The notes under the pieces: generated by a model
Told to the model about the DNA's origin: nothing
The model's database searches: none
The model's input: the letters and a program-made list of their open reading frames with translations, nothing else
Shown here: one piece after another, positions 31,780 to 40,623 of the stretch
Layout: each line of letters starts with the position of its first letter
Position numbering within the stretch: position 1 is the stretch's first letter
Assembly: GCA_026399435.1 (NCBI GenBank)
Contig: JAPLQX010000029.1
Coordinates: forward strand, 1 to 64,000
Direction of reading: 5' to 3'
Length of the DNA: 64,000 nucleotides
From: Rhodocyclales bacterium
Lineage (GTDB): Bacteria > Pseudomonadota > Gammaproteobacteria > Burkholderiales > Rhodocyclaceae
Translations under genes and position numbers: made by a program

Positions 31780-34700
31780 GGTTTGACCCCGAGGTGCGGC
31801 GGGCGGCGCGGCCCGCGCTGAGCTATGACGAAGCGCTGCCGGTGAATGTGCGGCGGCAGGAAATCGGCGAAGCCATCGAACGCAATCAGGTGGTGGTGAT
31901 CTGCGGCGAAACCGGTTCGGGCAAGACCACGCAACTGCCGAAAATCTGCCTTGAAATCGGGCGCGGGCTGCACGGGCTGATCGGCCACACCCAGCCGCGG
32001 CGCATCGCGGCGCGCGCGACCGCGACGCGCATCGCGCAGGAGCTGAAGTCCGAACTCGGCCGCCATGTCGGCTTCAAGATCCGCTTCACCGATCGCGTGA
32101 CCTCGGACAGCTACATCAAGCTGATGACCGACGGCATCCTGCTGGCCGAAACCCAGACCGATCCGCGGCTAGCGCAGTACGACACGATACTGATCGACGA
32201 GGCGCACGAGCGCAGCCTGAACATCGACTTTCTGCTCGGCTATCTCAAGCAGCTCCTGCCCAGGCGGCCGGACCTGAAAGTCATCGTGACCTCGGCCACG
32301 CTCGATGCCGAACGCTTCAGCCGGCACTTCGACGGCGCTCCGGTGGTCGAGGTTTCGGGGCGGCTCTACCCGATCGAGACGCGCTTTCGCCCGTGGGAAG
32401 ACAAGCGGGACGGCGACCTCAACACTGCGATTGTCGCCGCGGTGTCGGAAGCGCATCGCGAAGGGCCGGGCGACGTGCTGGTGTTCCTGCCCGGTGAGCG
32501 CGAGATACGCGAGGCGGCCGAGGCGCTGCGCAAGCACTATCCGCCGGGCCTCGAAGTGCTGCCCCTGTTCGCGCGTCAATCTGCGGTGGAGCAGGCGCGC
32601 GTGTTTTCCGGGCACCAGGGCCGGCGCGTGGTGCTGGCGACCAACGTCGCCGAGACCTCGCTGACCGTGCCCGGCATCCGCTATGTGATCGACTCGGGGC
32701 TGGCGCGGGTCAAGCGCTACTCGCATCGCAACAAGGTCGAGCAGTTGCAGGTCGAGCCGATCTCGCGCGCTGCGGCCGGCCAGCGCGCGGGGCGCTGCGG
32801 CCGGGTCTCGGCCGGCATCTGTTTCAAGCTCTACGACGAGGAGGACTTCAACAAGCGTCCGGCCTATACCGAGCCTGAAATTCTGCGTTCCAGCCTGGCC
32901 GGTGTGATCCTGCGCATGAAGTCGCTGCATTTGGGCGATGTCGAGGATTTCCCTTTCCTCGAAGCGCCGGCACCGCGCATGATCGCCGACGGTTACCAGT
33001 TGCTCGCCGAGCTGGGTGCCATCGACGAAACGACGAAGGATCTGACCAAGGTCGGGGTCGAGCTGGCCAAGCTGCCGCTGGACCCGAAGATCGGGCGCAT
33101 GATGCTGGCGGCGCGCGAGCACGGCTGCCTCAGGGAAATGCTGATCATCGCCGCTGTCCTATCGGTGCAGGACCCGCGCGAGCGGCCGCAGGAGGCGGCC
33201 GGGTCGGCCGATCAGGCCCATGCCAAATGGAAAGACGAGAAGTCCGAGTTTCTGTCCTATCTCAAGCTCTGGCAGGCCAGCGACGAAGTGTGGAAGCACG
33301 AGACGACGAACAAGCAGCGCCAGTGGTGCCGGCAGAATTTCCTGTCGTGGCTGCGTGTGCGCGAGTGGCGCGACGTGCATGCGCAACTGCACGTGCTGTG
33401 CACCGAACACGGCTGGAAGGAGAACCAGCTCGCCGCTTCCTACGAGGGCATCCACAAGGCGCTGTTGACCGGCCTGCTCGGCCACATCGGGCTGAAGAAC
33501 GAGGAGGACAACAACTACCTCGGCGCGCGCGGCATCCGTTTCTACATCCATCCCGGATCGTCACTGCTGAAGAAGGCCGGGCGCTGGATCGTCGCTGCCG
33601 AACTGGTGGAAACCTCGCGCCTGTTCGCCCGCTGCATCGCCAAGGTCGAGCCGGAATGGCTGGAGCAGGTCGGCGCGCACCTGATTCGCACGCATGTCTA
33701 TGAGCCGCACTGGGAAAAGGGGCCGGGTCAGGTCGTGGCCTGGGAGCGCGTCACGCTGCACGGCCTGATGCTCCACGCCAAGCGGCGGGTGCACTATGGG
33801 CCGAGCGATCCGAAACTGGCGCGCGAAATCCTGATCCGCGAGGCGCTGGTCGAGGGCCAGGTCGGCGAAGACTGGGTACGCAAGTGGCGCTTCTTCCAGC
33901 ACAACGCCAAGCTGATGAAGGAAATCCAGGCGCTGGAGCACAAGTCGCGGCGGCCCGATGTGCTGGTCGATGACGAATTGATCCATGCCTTCTACGATGA
34001 CAAGATTCCCGAGGGTGTCATCACGCTGGCGGCCTTCGATCACTGGCGGCGCGAGGCCGAGGCCGCCAACCCGAAACTGCTCTGCCTGGAAAAGGAGCAG
34101 TTGATGCGCCACGAGGCGGCGGGCATCACCACCGATGCCTTTCCGCCGGCACTGACCCATCGCGGCCAGAGCTTCAAGCTGAGCTACCACCACGATCCCG
34201 GTGCCGCCGATGATGGGGTCACGCTGATGCTGCCGCTGGCCGCGCTCAACCAGTTGCCGGTCAATCGCTGCGAATGGCTGGTGCCGGGCCTGCTCAAGGA
34301 GAAAATCCTTGCGCTGCTGAAGACGCTGCAGCAGAAGTACCGCCATCGCCTGCAGCCGCTCGACGAGTTCGCCGGCGACTTCTGCGAGGCCCATGGTAAC
34401 AATGGTGATTTCGACGAGCCGCTGGTGCGCGCGCTGACGCGTGCCGCGGAGGAGCATCTGGCCATGAAGCTGCCGCTCGACGCCTTCCGCAGCGGCGAGT
34501 TGCGCCCGCATCTGTTCATGAATTTCCGCCTGGTCGACGAGCATGGCGGCACGCTGGCGATCTCGCGCAATCTTGCCGAATTGCGCGCCGAGTATCGCGA
34601 CCGTGTCGAGCAGGTCTATGCCACGGCCGAAGTGCAGCACGAGGCCGCGGCCGGCGATTTGTCCGGCCTCACGGCCTGGACCTTCGGCGCTCTGCCCGAA

Positions 34701-35531
34701 CTCATGGAAGTGAAAGTCGGCGCTGGCACTACGGTGGGTTTTCCGGCGCTGGTCGACACCGGCGAAGCGGTGCGCCTGACCGCCTTCGACACCGAGGACA
34801 AGGCCCGCGCCGAGCATCGCCGGGGCATGGCGCGGCTGTTCGCGCTGCAACTCGCCGCCCAGGTCAAGGCCATCGAGAAGTTGCCGGGCCTGCGCGAGAC
34901 TGCGTTGCAGTTCGTCGCGTTGGGAACCGAGAAGGAACTCCGCGAACAGTTGATCGCCGTGACCCTCGAGCGCACCTGCCTGATGGATCCGCTGCCCACA
35001 GAAGAGTCGGCGTTCGCGACACGGCGCGACGCGGCGCGCGGACGCATCCTGCTGGTGGCGCAGGAGATCCTGCGCCTGATCGGGACGATTCTGGCCGAGC
35101 ATGCCGTGCTGGCGAAGAAGCTCGCCGCGATGCAGAAAGCCTTTCCGCCGGCCTGTGCAGATATTGCGGCGCAGCTGGCCGAGCTGATGCGCAGTGGACA
35201 AAATGCGCGATTCATCGCCACCACGCCCTTCGAGCGGCTTCAGCACTATCCGCGTTACCTCAAGGCCATCAGCCTGCGGCTCGAAAAAGCCCGCAGCGAT
35301 CCGGCGCGCGACACGCGCTTGATGGCAGACTGGCAGGCGCTGGGCAAGCCATGGGAGCGCGAACGCAACGCGATGCTGAAATCCGGGCAGACGGGGGATG
35401 CGTTTCTCGACGAGTTCCGCTGGCTGCTCGAGGAACTGCGCGTCGCCCTGTTCGCGCAGGAACTCAAGACCTCGTCGCCCGTGTCGGTGAAGCGATTGCA
35501 GAAGATGTGGGATAGTCGGATACACAAATGA
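31776..35531 (+). CDS. hrpA: ATP-dependent RNA helicase HrpA (DEAH box)
   Basis: The 1,251-residue helicase is close to the usual length for HrpA. Walker A is GETGSGKT (residues 44-51) and the DEAH box is at residues 141-144 (IDEAHERSLN). Motif III is TSATLDAERFS and motif VI AAGQRAGRCGR. The long C-terminal region with a DUF3418-like end is present. HrpA resolves stalled ribosomes on mRNA in E. coli. The ATG overlaps the crcB stop; an upstream open frame is a shadow of crcB. Confidence 0.95.
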   Translation: MRFDPEVRRAARPALSYDEALPVNVRRQEIGEAIERNQVVVICGETGSGKTTQLPKICLEIGRGLHGLIGHTQPRRIAARATATRIAQELKSELGRHVGFKIRFTDRVTSDSYIKLMTDGILLAETQTDPRLAQYDTILIDEAHERSLNIDFLLGYLKQLLPRRPDLKVIVTSATLDAERFSRHFDGAPVVEVSGRLYPIETRFRPWEDKRDGDLNTAIVAAVSEAHREGPGDVLVFLPGEREIREAAEALRKHYPPGLEVLPLFARQSAVEQARVFSGHQGRRVVLATNVAETSLTVPGIRYVIDSGLARVKRYSHRNKVEQLQVEPISRAAAGQRAGRCGRVSAGICFKLYDEEDFNKRPAYTEPEILRSSLAGVILRMKSLHLGDVEDFPFLEAPAPRMIADGYQLLAELGAIDETTKDLTKVGVELAKLPLDPKIGRMMLAAREHGCLREMLIIAAVLSVQDPRERPQEAAGSADQAHAKWKDEKSEFLSYLKLWQASDEVWKHETTNKQRQWCRQNFLSWLRVREWRDVHAQLHVLCTEHGWKENQLAASYEGIHKALLTGLLGHIGLKNEEDNNYLGARGIRFYIHPGSSLLKKAGRWIVAAELVETSRLFARCIAKVEPEWLEQVGAHLIRTHVYEPHWEKGPGQVVAWERVTLHGLMLHAKRRVHYGPSDPKLAREILIREALVEGQVGEDWVRKWRFFQHNAKLMKEIQALEHKSRRPDVLVDDELIHAFYDDKIPEGVITLAAFDHWRREAEAANPKLLCLEKEQLMRHEAAGITTDAFPPALTHRGQSFKLSYHHDPGAADDGVTLMLPLAALNQLPVNRCEWLVPGLLKEKILALLKTLQQKYRHRLQPLDEFAGDFCEAHGNNGDFDEPLVRALTRAAEEHLAMKLPLDAFRSGELRPHLFMNFRLVDEHGGTLAISRNLAELRAEYRDRVEQVYATAEVQHEAAAGDLSGLTAWTFGALPELMEVKVGAGTTVGFPALVDTGEAVRLTAFDTEDKARAEHRRGMARLFALQLAAQVKAIEKLPGLRETALQFVALGTEKELREQLIAVTLERTCLMDPLPTEESAFATRRDAARGRILLVAQEILRLIGTILAEHAVLAKKLAAMQKAFPPACADIAAQLAELMRSGQNARFIATTPFERLQHYPRYLKAISLRLEKARSDPARDTRLMADWQALGKPWERERNAMLKSGQTGDAFLDEFRWLLEELRVALFAQELKTSSPVSVKRLQKMWDSRIHK

Positions 35532-35553
35532 ACTGCATCCGGAAGGGAAGCCG

Positions 35554-36267
35554 ATGATTGAGGTAGTTGCGGCATTCAGCAAATCGCTGCGCGATCTGAC
35601 GCGGGCCGATGTGCTGTGGCAGGCGCTCTGGCCGCCGCTGGTCGCGCTGGTATTCTGGATTGCGGTGGCATTCGCCGTATGGGCGCATGGCGTGGCGCTG
35701 ATGGCGCGCGTCGTGCCCGAATTGCCGTGGTCAGGATGGGAATGGGTGGCGCACTGGGGTGCCGTGTTCCTGTTGCTGGCATCCTTCGCTGCGCTGGTCT
35801 ATTTCACCGCGATTTTCCTGGTGGCGGTATTTGCCCTGCCGCGCCTGGTCAATCTCGTTGCGGCGTCTGATTATCCGGATCTCGGACGCCATGGTGAAAA
35901 CGTGTTCTGGGGCAGCCTGGGCAATACTCTGGGGGTTGGCGCGATCTTCGTTGCGGGATGTCTGGCGACGCTGCCCCTGCTGCTGATCCCGGGAGTGCTG
36001 CTGGTCCTGCCGCTGTTGTGGGCAAGCTGGTTGAACCAGCGTACCTTCCGCTTCGATGCCCTGGCCGAGCATGCGACGCGTGCGGAAATGCAGCGGCTGG
36101 TGGCGGAAAATCGCAGCCGCTTTTACTTTGCCGGAGTCGGTACGGCGGCCGCGGCGCATCTGCCGCTGGTCAATCTGCTGGTACCCGCTTTCACGGCGCT
36201 GGTCTTCGTGCATCTGGGTCTGGCAGCGCTGCGGCGCCAGCGTCATGAAGGAGGGATCGAGCTATGA
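35554..36267 (+). CDS. EI24 domain-containing membrane protein
   Basis: This 237-residue membrane protein has about four to five hydrophobic segments and the EI24/CysZ-type organisation, with the central motif WASWLNQRTFRFDALAEHA. The family includes the sulfate permease CysZ, but most EI24 members in Betaproteobacteria have no assigned substrate. It lies 22 nt after hrpA and overlaps the following gene by 4 nt. Confidence 0.85.
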   Translation: MIEVVAAFSKSLRDLTRADVLWQALWPPLVALVFWIAVAFAVWAHGVALMARVVPELPWSGWEWVAHWGAVFLLLASFAALVYFTAIFLVAVFALPRLVNLVAASDYPDLGRHGENVFWGSLGNTLGVGAIFVAGCLATLPLLLIPGVLLVLPLLWASWLNQRTFRFDALAEHATRAEMQRLVAENRSRFYFAGVGTAAAAHLPLVNLLVPAFTALVFVHLGLAALRRQRHEGGIEL

Positions 36268-37025
36268 AGGGCATCGGCGCCATCATCATCGGTGACGAGA
36301 TCACGCGCGGCAAGCGCGAGGACAAGCACTTCCCCAAGCTCATCGAGCTCCTGTCGGCGCGCGGCCTGGTGCTGGATTGGGCGCTGCACATCGGCGACGA
36401 CCGGGAACGCCTGACCGAGACCCTGCGCCGCACGCTGGCGAGCGAAGACATCGTGTTCAGCTTCGGCGGCATCGGCAACACGCCGGACGACCACACGCGG
36501 CAGGCCGCCGCGGCGGCGGCGGGCGTCGACCTGGTACTGCATCCGGACGCCGAGCGCGAGATCAAGGCGCGTTTTGCCGAGCTCAAGTTCGAACTCACCG
36601 AGATGCAGCTGGCGCTGGGCAAATTTCCGAAGGGCAGCCGCATCATTCCCAATCCCTTCAATCGCATTCCCGGCTTTTCACTGGGCGACCATCATTTCGT
36701 GCCGGGCTTCCCGCAGATGGCCTGGCCGATGATCGAGTGGGTACTCGACAGCTACTATTCCTGGCGCTTTCACCAGCATCCCACCGACGAGGCTGCCATC
36801 CTGGTGTGGAAGGGCAGCGAGGGCGCGCTGATTCCCCTGATGCGGCAAGTCGAAGCCGATTTTCCCGACGTCAAGGTGTTCAGCCTGCCCTTCCTCGGCT
36901 CGAAGGAAATCCAGCGCCATATCGAACTTGGAGTGCGCGGCGCGCCGCAACAGGTGCCGGCGGCGATGGACGCGATCCGGCGCGGGGTGGCGGAGCTGGG
37001 TTACCAATTCGATCCCAAGCTCTGA
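36264..37025 (+). CDS. Molybdopterin-binding domain protein (CinA N-terminus-like)
   Basis: The 253-residue cytosolic protein has a MoCF/MoaB-type domain: IIIGDEITRGKREDKH at the N-terminus and the nucleotide-fold segment SFGGIGNTPDDHTRQ. It lacks the deamidase C-terminus of full CinA. Relatives are annotated as competence/damage or molybdopterin-binding proteins without a proven role. It is translationally coupled to the EI24 gene. Confidence 0.85.
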   Translation: MKGIGAIIIGDEITRGKREDKHFPKLIELLSARGLVLDWALHIGDDRERLTETLRRTLASEDIVFSFGGIGNTPDDHTRQAAAAAAGVDLVLHPDAEREIKARFAELKFELTEMQLALGKFPKGSRIIPNPFNRIPGFSLGDHHFVPGFPQMAWPMIEWVLDSYYSWRFHQHPTDEAAILVWKGSEGALIPLMRQVEADFPDVKVFSLPFLGSKEIQRHIELGVRGAPQQVPAAMDAIRRGVAELGYQFDPKL

Positions 37026-37061
37026 GAATTCTTTACTCGCTGATCATTCGGAGTTCGCTAC

Positions 37062-37430
37062 TTGTCTGCCGCCGCCTTGTTCTTCTGGATCTTGAATGCC
37101 GCACTGGATACGGCCGGACACCTGGCCCTGAAGGCTGCTGCCGTTACCGAGCACGAAACCGAGTGGCGGCGCTGGAAGACCATGCTCTCCCTGCCTGTCA
37201 TGTGGCTGGGCCTCGGCTGCTTTGTGTTCGAGTTTTTTGCCTGGCTTGCGCTCTTGTCGCTGATACCGCTCTCGCTTGCGGTGCTGATAGGTTCGATCAA
37301 TATCGTCGTCGTCATGCTGGCCGGCAAGCTGTTGTTCCATGAACGCCTGGACCGCATGCGGGTGGCGGGGATGTGGCTGATTTCGATGGGTGTGGCGATG
37401 GCGGGCGGCTTCGCCGGGGTGGGCACATGA
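37062..37430 (+). CDS. Four-helix EamA/SMR-type transporter subunit 1
   Basis: This 122-residue hydrophobic protein has four predicted helices and resembles half-size DMT transporters (ArnE/ArnF or SMR size). A conserved acidic residue lies in helix 1 (NAALDTAGHLALK). The start is TTG 37062, supported by GGAG 8 nt upstream; no ATG or GTG fits. It overlaps the next, similar gene by 4 nt, which suggests a heteromeric pair. Confidence 0.82.
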   Translation: MSAAALFFWILNAALDTAGHLALKAAAVTEHETEWRRWKTMLSLPVMWLGLGCFVFEFFAWLALLSLIPLSLAVLIGSINIVVVMLAGKLLFHERLDRMRVAGMWLISMGVAMAGGFAGVGT

Positions 37431-37816
37431 GCACGCCGCGCTTCTACGTCATCGGCTTCGGGGCGCTGATGTTGTTCGATACCTGCACCCAGATTTCCTT
37501 CAAGCTCGCCGGTGTCGAGGCCGGCGAATTCGTTCCGCATCTGCATTGGTTGCGCGACATCCTTTCCAGTCCATGGACCTGGGCTGCGGTGCTGGGCTAC
37601 CTGTGTGCATTCGTTACCTGGATGACGCTGCTCAAGCACGCCCCGGTGGGTCCGGCGTTTGCTGCCTCGCATCTTGAGGTGGTGATGGTGCTGATCATTT
37701 CGGTGCTGGTATTCGACGAGAAGCTGAGCCTGATGCAGTGCATCGGCGGACTCAGCATCGTGCTCGGAATCGTGTGTCTGAGCATGAGCAAGGCTGGGCA
37801 CCCGGAGGACGCATAA
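37427..37816 (+). CDS. Four-helix EamA/SMR-type transporter subunit 2
   Basis: This 129-residue, four-helix protein has an acidic residue in helix 1 (LMLFDTCTQISFKLAG) and a C-terminal helix pair (MVLIISVLVFDEKLS) matching the layout of subunit 1. Paired small DMT proteins usually act as antiparallel heterodimers, either as drug/metabolite exporters or lipid-linked sugar flippases. The substrate is unknown. It ends 3 nt from the convergent arginase-like gene. Confidence 0.82.
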   Translation: MSTPRFYVIGFGALMLFDTCTQISFKLAGVEAGEFVPHLHWLRDILSSPWTWAAVLGYLCAFVTWMTLLKHAPVGPAFAASHLEVVMVLIISVLVFDEKLSLMQCIGGLSIVLGIVCLSMSKAGHPEDA

Positions 37817-37819
37817 GCG

Positions 37820-38683
37820 TTATGGGTTCAGCCAGTCGAGCAGCCGCTGGTTGATCGACTGGTGTTGCGTCTGCCACCGCAGCAACTCGTCGGGCGCAAT
37901 TTCCGGTTGCGCATCGAGGCCGCTGAGCAGGCGCTTGAGACGGCTGCGGTAGCGGTAGATCGATACGTCTCCGGTGATGTCACTGGCGACGATTCTTCCC
38001 TTCAGCAGACGAATCGCCGCGCCGAGTTCGTCGACCCGCATCACGCCCTGATCCCAGTTGGTGCGCGCTTCGGTGGAGGCCAGTACGTCCTTGTCGATCG
38101 AAAGGTAGATGGGGCCGGATGTTGCGTCGACGTGCGCGCTGAACGCCTCAAGCATTGCCGCGACGGAGGCGAAGGACCTGCTGCCGGTGATGCCGAGAAC
38201 CTTCATCCAGTCCAGGTTCGGTCCGACGCACCAGTAGCGCACCCGATCCTGGCGCAACGGGCCCAGGCGATTCTCCCAGGCATGCGTCATCCCGACATCC
38301 GGCGAGGTAATGCCCAGCACATGCACGCAGGCGACGAAGGGCAGTCGGCTGACGTGCGCCACCCAGGAGCCGCAGTGAATCCCGAACGGGTAGCGCATGT
38401 TGTCCGGGTGATTGTCGAAGACGACGACCTGCAACATTTCGCCTCGCTCCGCATGCCGCTGCACCAGCAGATGGCTGAGATGGTGGAAGTCGCCGCTGCC
38501 CAGGAACACCGTGCTTCGATCTGCGGCTGCCGGCTCGATTTCGCCGGCAAGACGCTGCAGCACCTTCAGCGTGCAGCCGAAACGTATGTCCTCCTGCCAT
38601 TCTCCGAGCGACAGCCGTTCGCTGTCCGGCAGGGGCAGCACCGACTGGTCGAAGTCGAGTATCAGTGCGCTCGCACGTACCAC
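37820..38683 (-). CDS. Arginase/ureohydrolase-fold protein, divergent
   Basis: This 287-residue protein has degenerate but recognisable ureohydrolase metal motifs: GSGDFHHLS in place of GGDHS, FDNHPDNM in place of DAHxD, and LSIDKDVLAS in place of SxDxD. All six expected Mn ligands (one His, then Asp-His-Asp, then Asp-Asp) appear retained, while the substrate loop after DKD is different. It may hydrolyse another amidine or amide. It is the last gene of a five-gene minus-strand run and overlaps the upstream acyltransferase. Confidence 0.75.
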   Translation of the reverse strand: MVRASALILDFDQSVLPLPDSERLSLGEWQEDIRFGCTLKVLQRLAGEIEPAAADRSTVFLGSGDFHHLSHLLVQRHAERGEMLQVVVFDNHPDNMRYPFGIHCGSWVAHVSRLPFVACVHVLGITSPDVGMTHAWENRLGPLRQDRVRYWCVGPNLDWMKVLGITGSRSFASVAAMLEAFSAHVDATSGPIYLSIDKDVLASTEARTNWDQGVMRVDELGAAIRLLKGRIVASDITGDVSIYRYRSRLKRLLSGLDAQPEIAPDELLRWQTQHQSINQRLLDWLNP

Positions 38684-39582
38684 CGGGAATCCGCTTCAAA
38701 AAAGCGTTTGAGGGGGCGCAGTAGCGTTCGCAGGATTGGATTGCGGACATACACGGCGTGCTGCGTGAAGGTGAATTGCGCGCCGAGCTGGCGCTTGATT
38801 TCAGGGTCTGTCCAGCCCGCGACGTAGCAGTTCAAGCCTTTGGCCAGCGCGTAGTCGAGGTTGTGGAACCAGCTGACGACGTACAGGTTGAAGTGTCTGG
38901 CCTGCGGGTAGGCAAAGCCGACATACTTGTCGATCAGCATGCCCTTCGACTCGAAGCAGAGGTTGTAGCCGATCAGTTCGCTTGCGGCGCGATACAGGAA
39001 TACCACGCCACCGCTGGTGGCGTCCTGCAGGACGCTGCGGAAGAAATCGGCGGAGAGCAGGTCGAAGTGAATCTCGCTCTGGTCGTAGACATTGCGGTAC
39101 AGCCGATAGAGCTCGGCGAGCAGGGCTTCGTCATTGAACCGGGAATCGCCGGTGGGGACGGCTTCGATTGCCAGTTCGTCGCGGCTCTTGAGTTTGCGCT
39201 TGATGCTTTTGCGCCGCGAGTGCGACATGCGGGCAAGGAAACTCGCCATGGAATCGAAATCAATCGGCACATAGGCCAGCGCCTGTCCTTCCACCAGCAT
39301 GAAGCCGGCTCGCTTGCAGGCGGCGAGCAGATCCCGTGTGTAGTCCATGGCGGCGTTGCCGACCAGCACCGCTTCGCCGGGAATGTCCTTGATGATCAGA
39401 AACGGAAACCCCCGCCCTGCACGCAACAGTTCCGCGACCAGAATGCCGGGTGGGGGTTGCGCGGGCAAGGGTACAAACTCGGTCACCGTGCTGCCAACAA
39501 ACAGGGTGTTGGGTCGCAGCAGACGGTGCCATTGGCTCCACCACGGCAGGCTGGCCAGCCAACGCCGCTGTTCCGTCTCCAT
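38662..39582 (-). CDS. GNAT/FemAB-fold acyltransferase-like protein
   Basis: This protein of about 306 residues resembles GNAT/FemAB-type N-acyltransferases. It has a basic central segment (SHSRRKSIKRKLKSRDEL) and the fold segment ELIGYNLCFESKGMLIDKYVG. No function can be fixed. The frame continues upstream for 43 plausible residues (LIEPPSLLERFLSHPPAGFV and more) with no ATG, GTG or TTG. An ATT at 39711-39709 lies 6 nt after AGGAG and may be the true start, so the annotated ATG 39582 may be too short. Confidence 0.7.
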   Translation of the reverse strand: METEQRRWLASLPWWSQWHRLLRPNTLFVGSTVTEFVPLPAQPPPGILVAELLRAGRGFPFLIIKDIPGEAVLVGNAAMDYTRDLLAACKRAGFMLVEGQALAYVPIDFDSMASFLARMSHSRRKSIKRKLKSRDELAIEAVPTGDSRFNDEALLAELYRLYRNVYDQSEIHFDLLSADFFRSVLQDATSGGVVFLYRAASELIGYNLCFESKGMLIDKYVGFAYPQARHFNLYVVSWFHNLDYALAKGLNCYVAGWTDPEIKRQLGAQFTFTQHAVYVRNPILRTLLRPLKRFFEADSRWYVRAH

Positions 39583-39754
39583 GGTGGTGGTGAGATCGAA
39601 CGCGGTGGCAAATGCAGGTGGTGCGCCGTTGATCCGCGAGGCGACAAAGCCCGCCGGGGGGTGGCTGAGAAACCGTTCCAGCAGCGACGGTGGCTCGATC
39701 AGATTATGAATGGACCACTCCTGATCGCCTGATGACCACCGGCCAGTGGATTGC

Positions 39755-40612
39755 TCAGGCTGTTGCGAGTTGCCTGGCCGTGCAGCCGCGGAAGAAATCG
39801 GCGAGCCGGTGGGCGATATCGTATTTGCGCTTGTCCAGGGTCAGCACGTGGTAGCTATCGTCGACAAAAAAGGTTTCCACCTTGTTCGAAGAAATGCGAT
39901 TGGCGACGTAGTGCGCGTTCTTCACGCTGGCCATGTCGTCTTCGTTGGCATGCACGATCAGGGTCGGCGCATGCACACCGGGCAGCGCTTTCCGGGTGGC
40001 GCGAATCAGCCGGATGCTTTCATGAATCGTCACCGCCGGTGTGCGGAAAATCCCGACTTTCTCGGCGGCCTGCGCATCGCGATTGGTCAGTACGGCATGC
40101 ACCATGGCGCGGGTACGTTCGCACTTGATGCCGTAGGGCGCCGTTTCCTTCCAGGAGATGAAGTAACGCAAGGGACTGTAGATCACCATCGGCAGCAGCC
40201 ATTTGCGCCTTTGATGCGGCATGTTCCAGCCATCGTAAAAAAACGTGGTGGACAAGAGGCCCAGTCCGGAAACGCGCGAACCTTTTTCTTCCGCCAGTTT
40301 GAGCGCCATCAGCGCGCCCATCGACAGGCCGGTGACATAGACGCGCTCATGCGTCAGTTTGAGCGCTTCGAATGCGCTCTCGACTGTCTTGTACCAATCC
40401 TGCCACTTCGAGCGCTTGAGCGCGCCGACGCTGCCGCAATGTCCGGCCAGTTGCGGGCACATCACGCTGAAGCCTTGTTTGGTCAGCCGCTTGGCCACGG
40501 CGCGCATTTCCGCGGGCGTCCCGGTCAGGCCATGCACCAGCAGCACGGCATCGTCGCCGTGCTTCTCGTAGAAGCCCGTGGGCCCCAGATGCTGCTGTAT
40601 GGCGGAAGTCAT
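39755..40612 (-). CDS. Alpha/beta hydrolase (carboxylesterase/monoacylglycerol lipase-like)
   Basis: This 285-residue serine hydrolase has the oxyanion segment LLVHGLTGTPAEM, the nucleophile in GLSMGALMA, a likely acid in ANEDDMAS and the histidine in DDSYHVLTLD. The pattern fits Est30-type carboxylesterases. No signal peptide is seen. It lies between the aminotransferase and acyltransferase genes on the same strand. The ATG at 40612 is chosen because the upstream frame is a shadow of the aminotransferase. Confidence 0.85.
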   Translation of the reverse strand: MTSAIQQHLGPTGFYEKHGDDAVLLVHGLTGTPAEMRAVAKRLTKQGFSVMCPQLAGHCGSVGALKRSKWQDWYKTVESAFEALKLTHERVYVTGLSMGALMALKLAEEKGSRVSGLGLLSTTFFYDGWNMPHQRRKWLLPMVIYSPLRYFISWKETAPYGIKCERTRAMVHAVLTNRDAQAAEKVGIFRTPAVTIHESIRLIRATRKALPGVHAPTLIVHANEDDMASVKNAHYVANRISSNKVETFFVDDSYHVLTLDKRKYDIAHRLADFFRGCTARQLATA

Positions 40613-40623
40613 AGAAGCGCAGT

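Noticed and set aside
33561-35582. 673-codon minus-strand frame opposite hrpA
   Set aside because: It is a shadow of hrpA; the composition is rich in Arg, Gln and His without recognisable fold segments.
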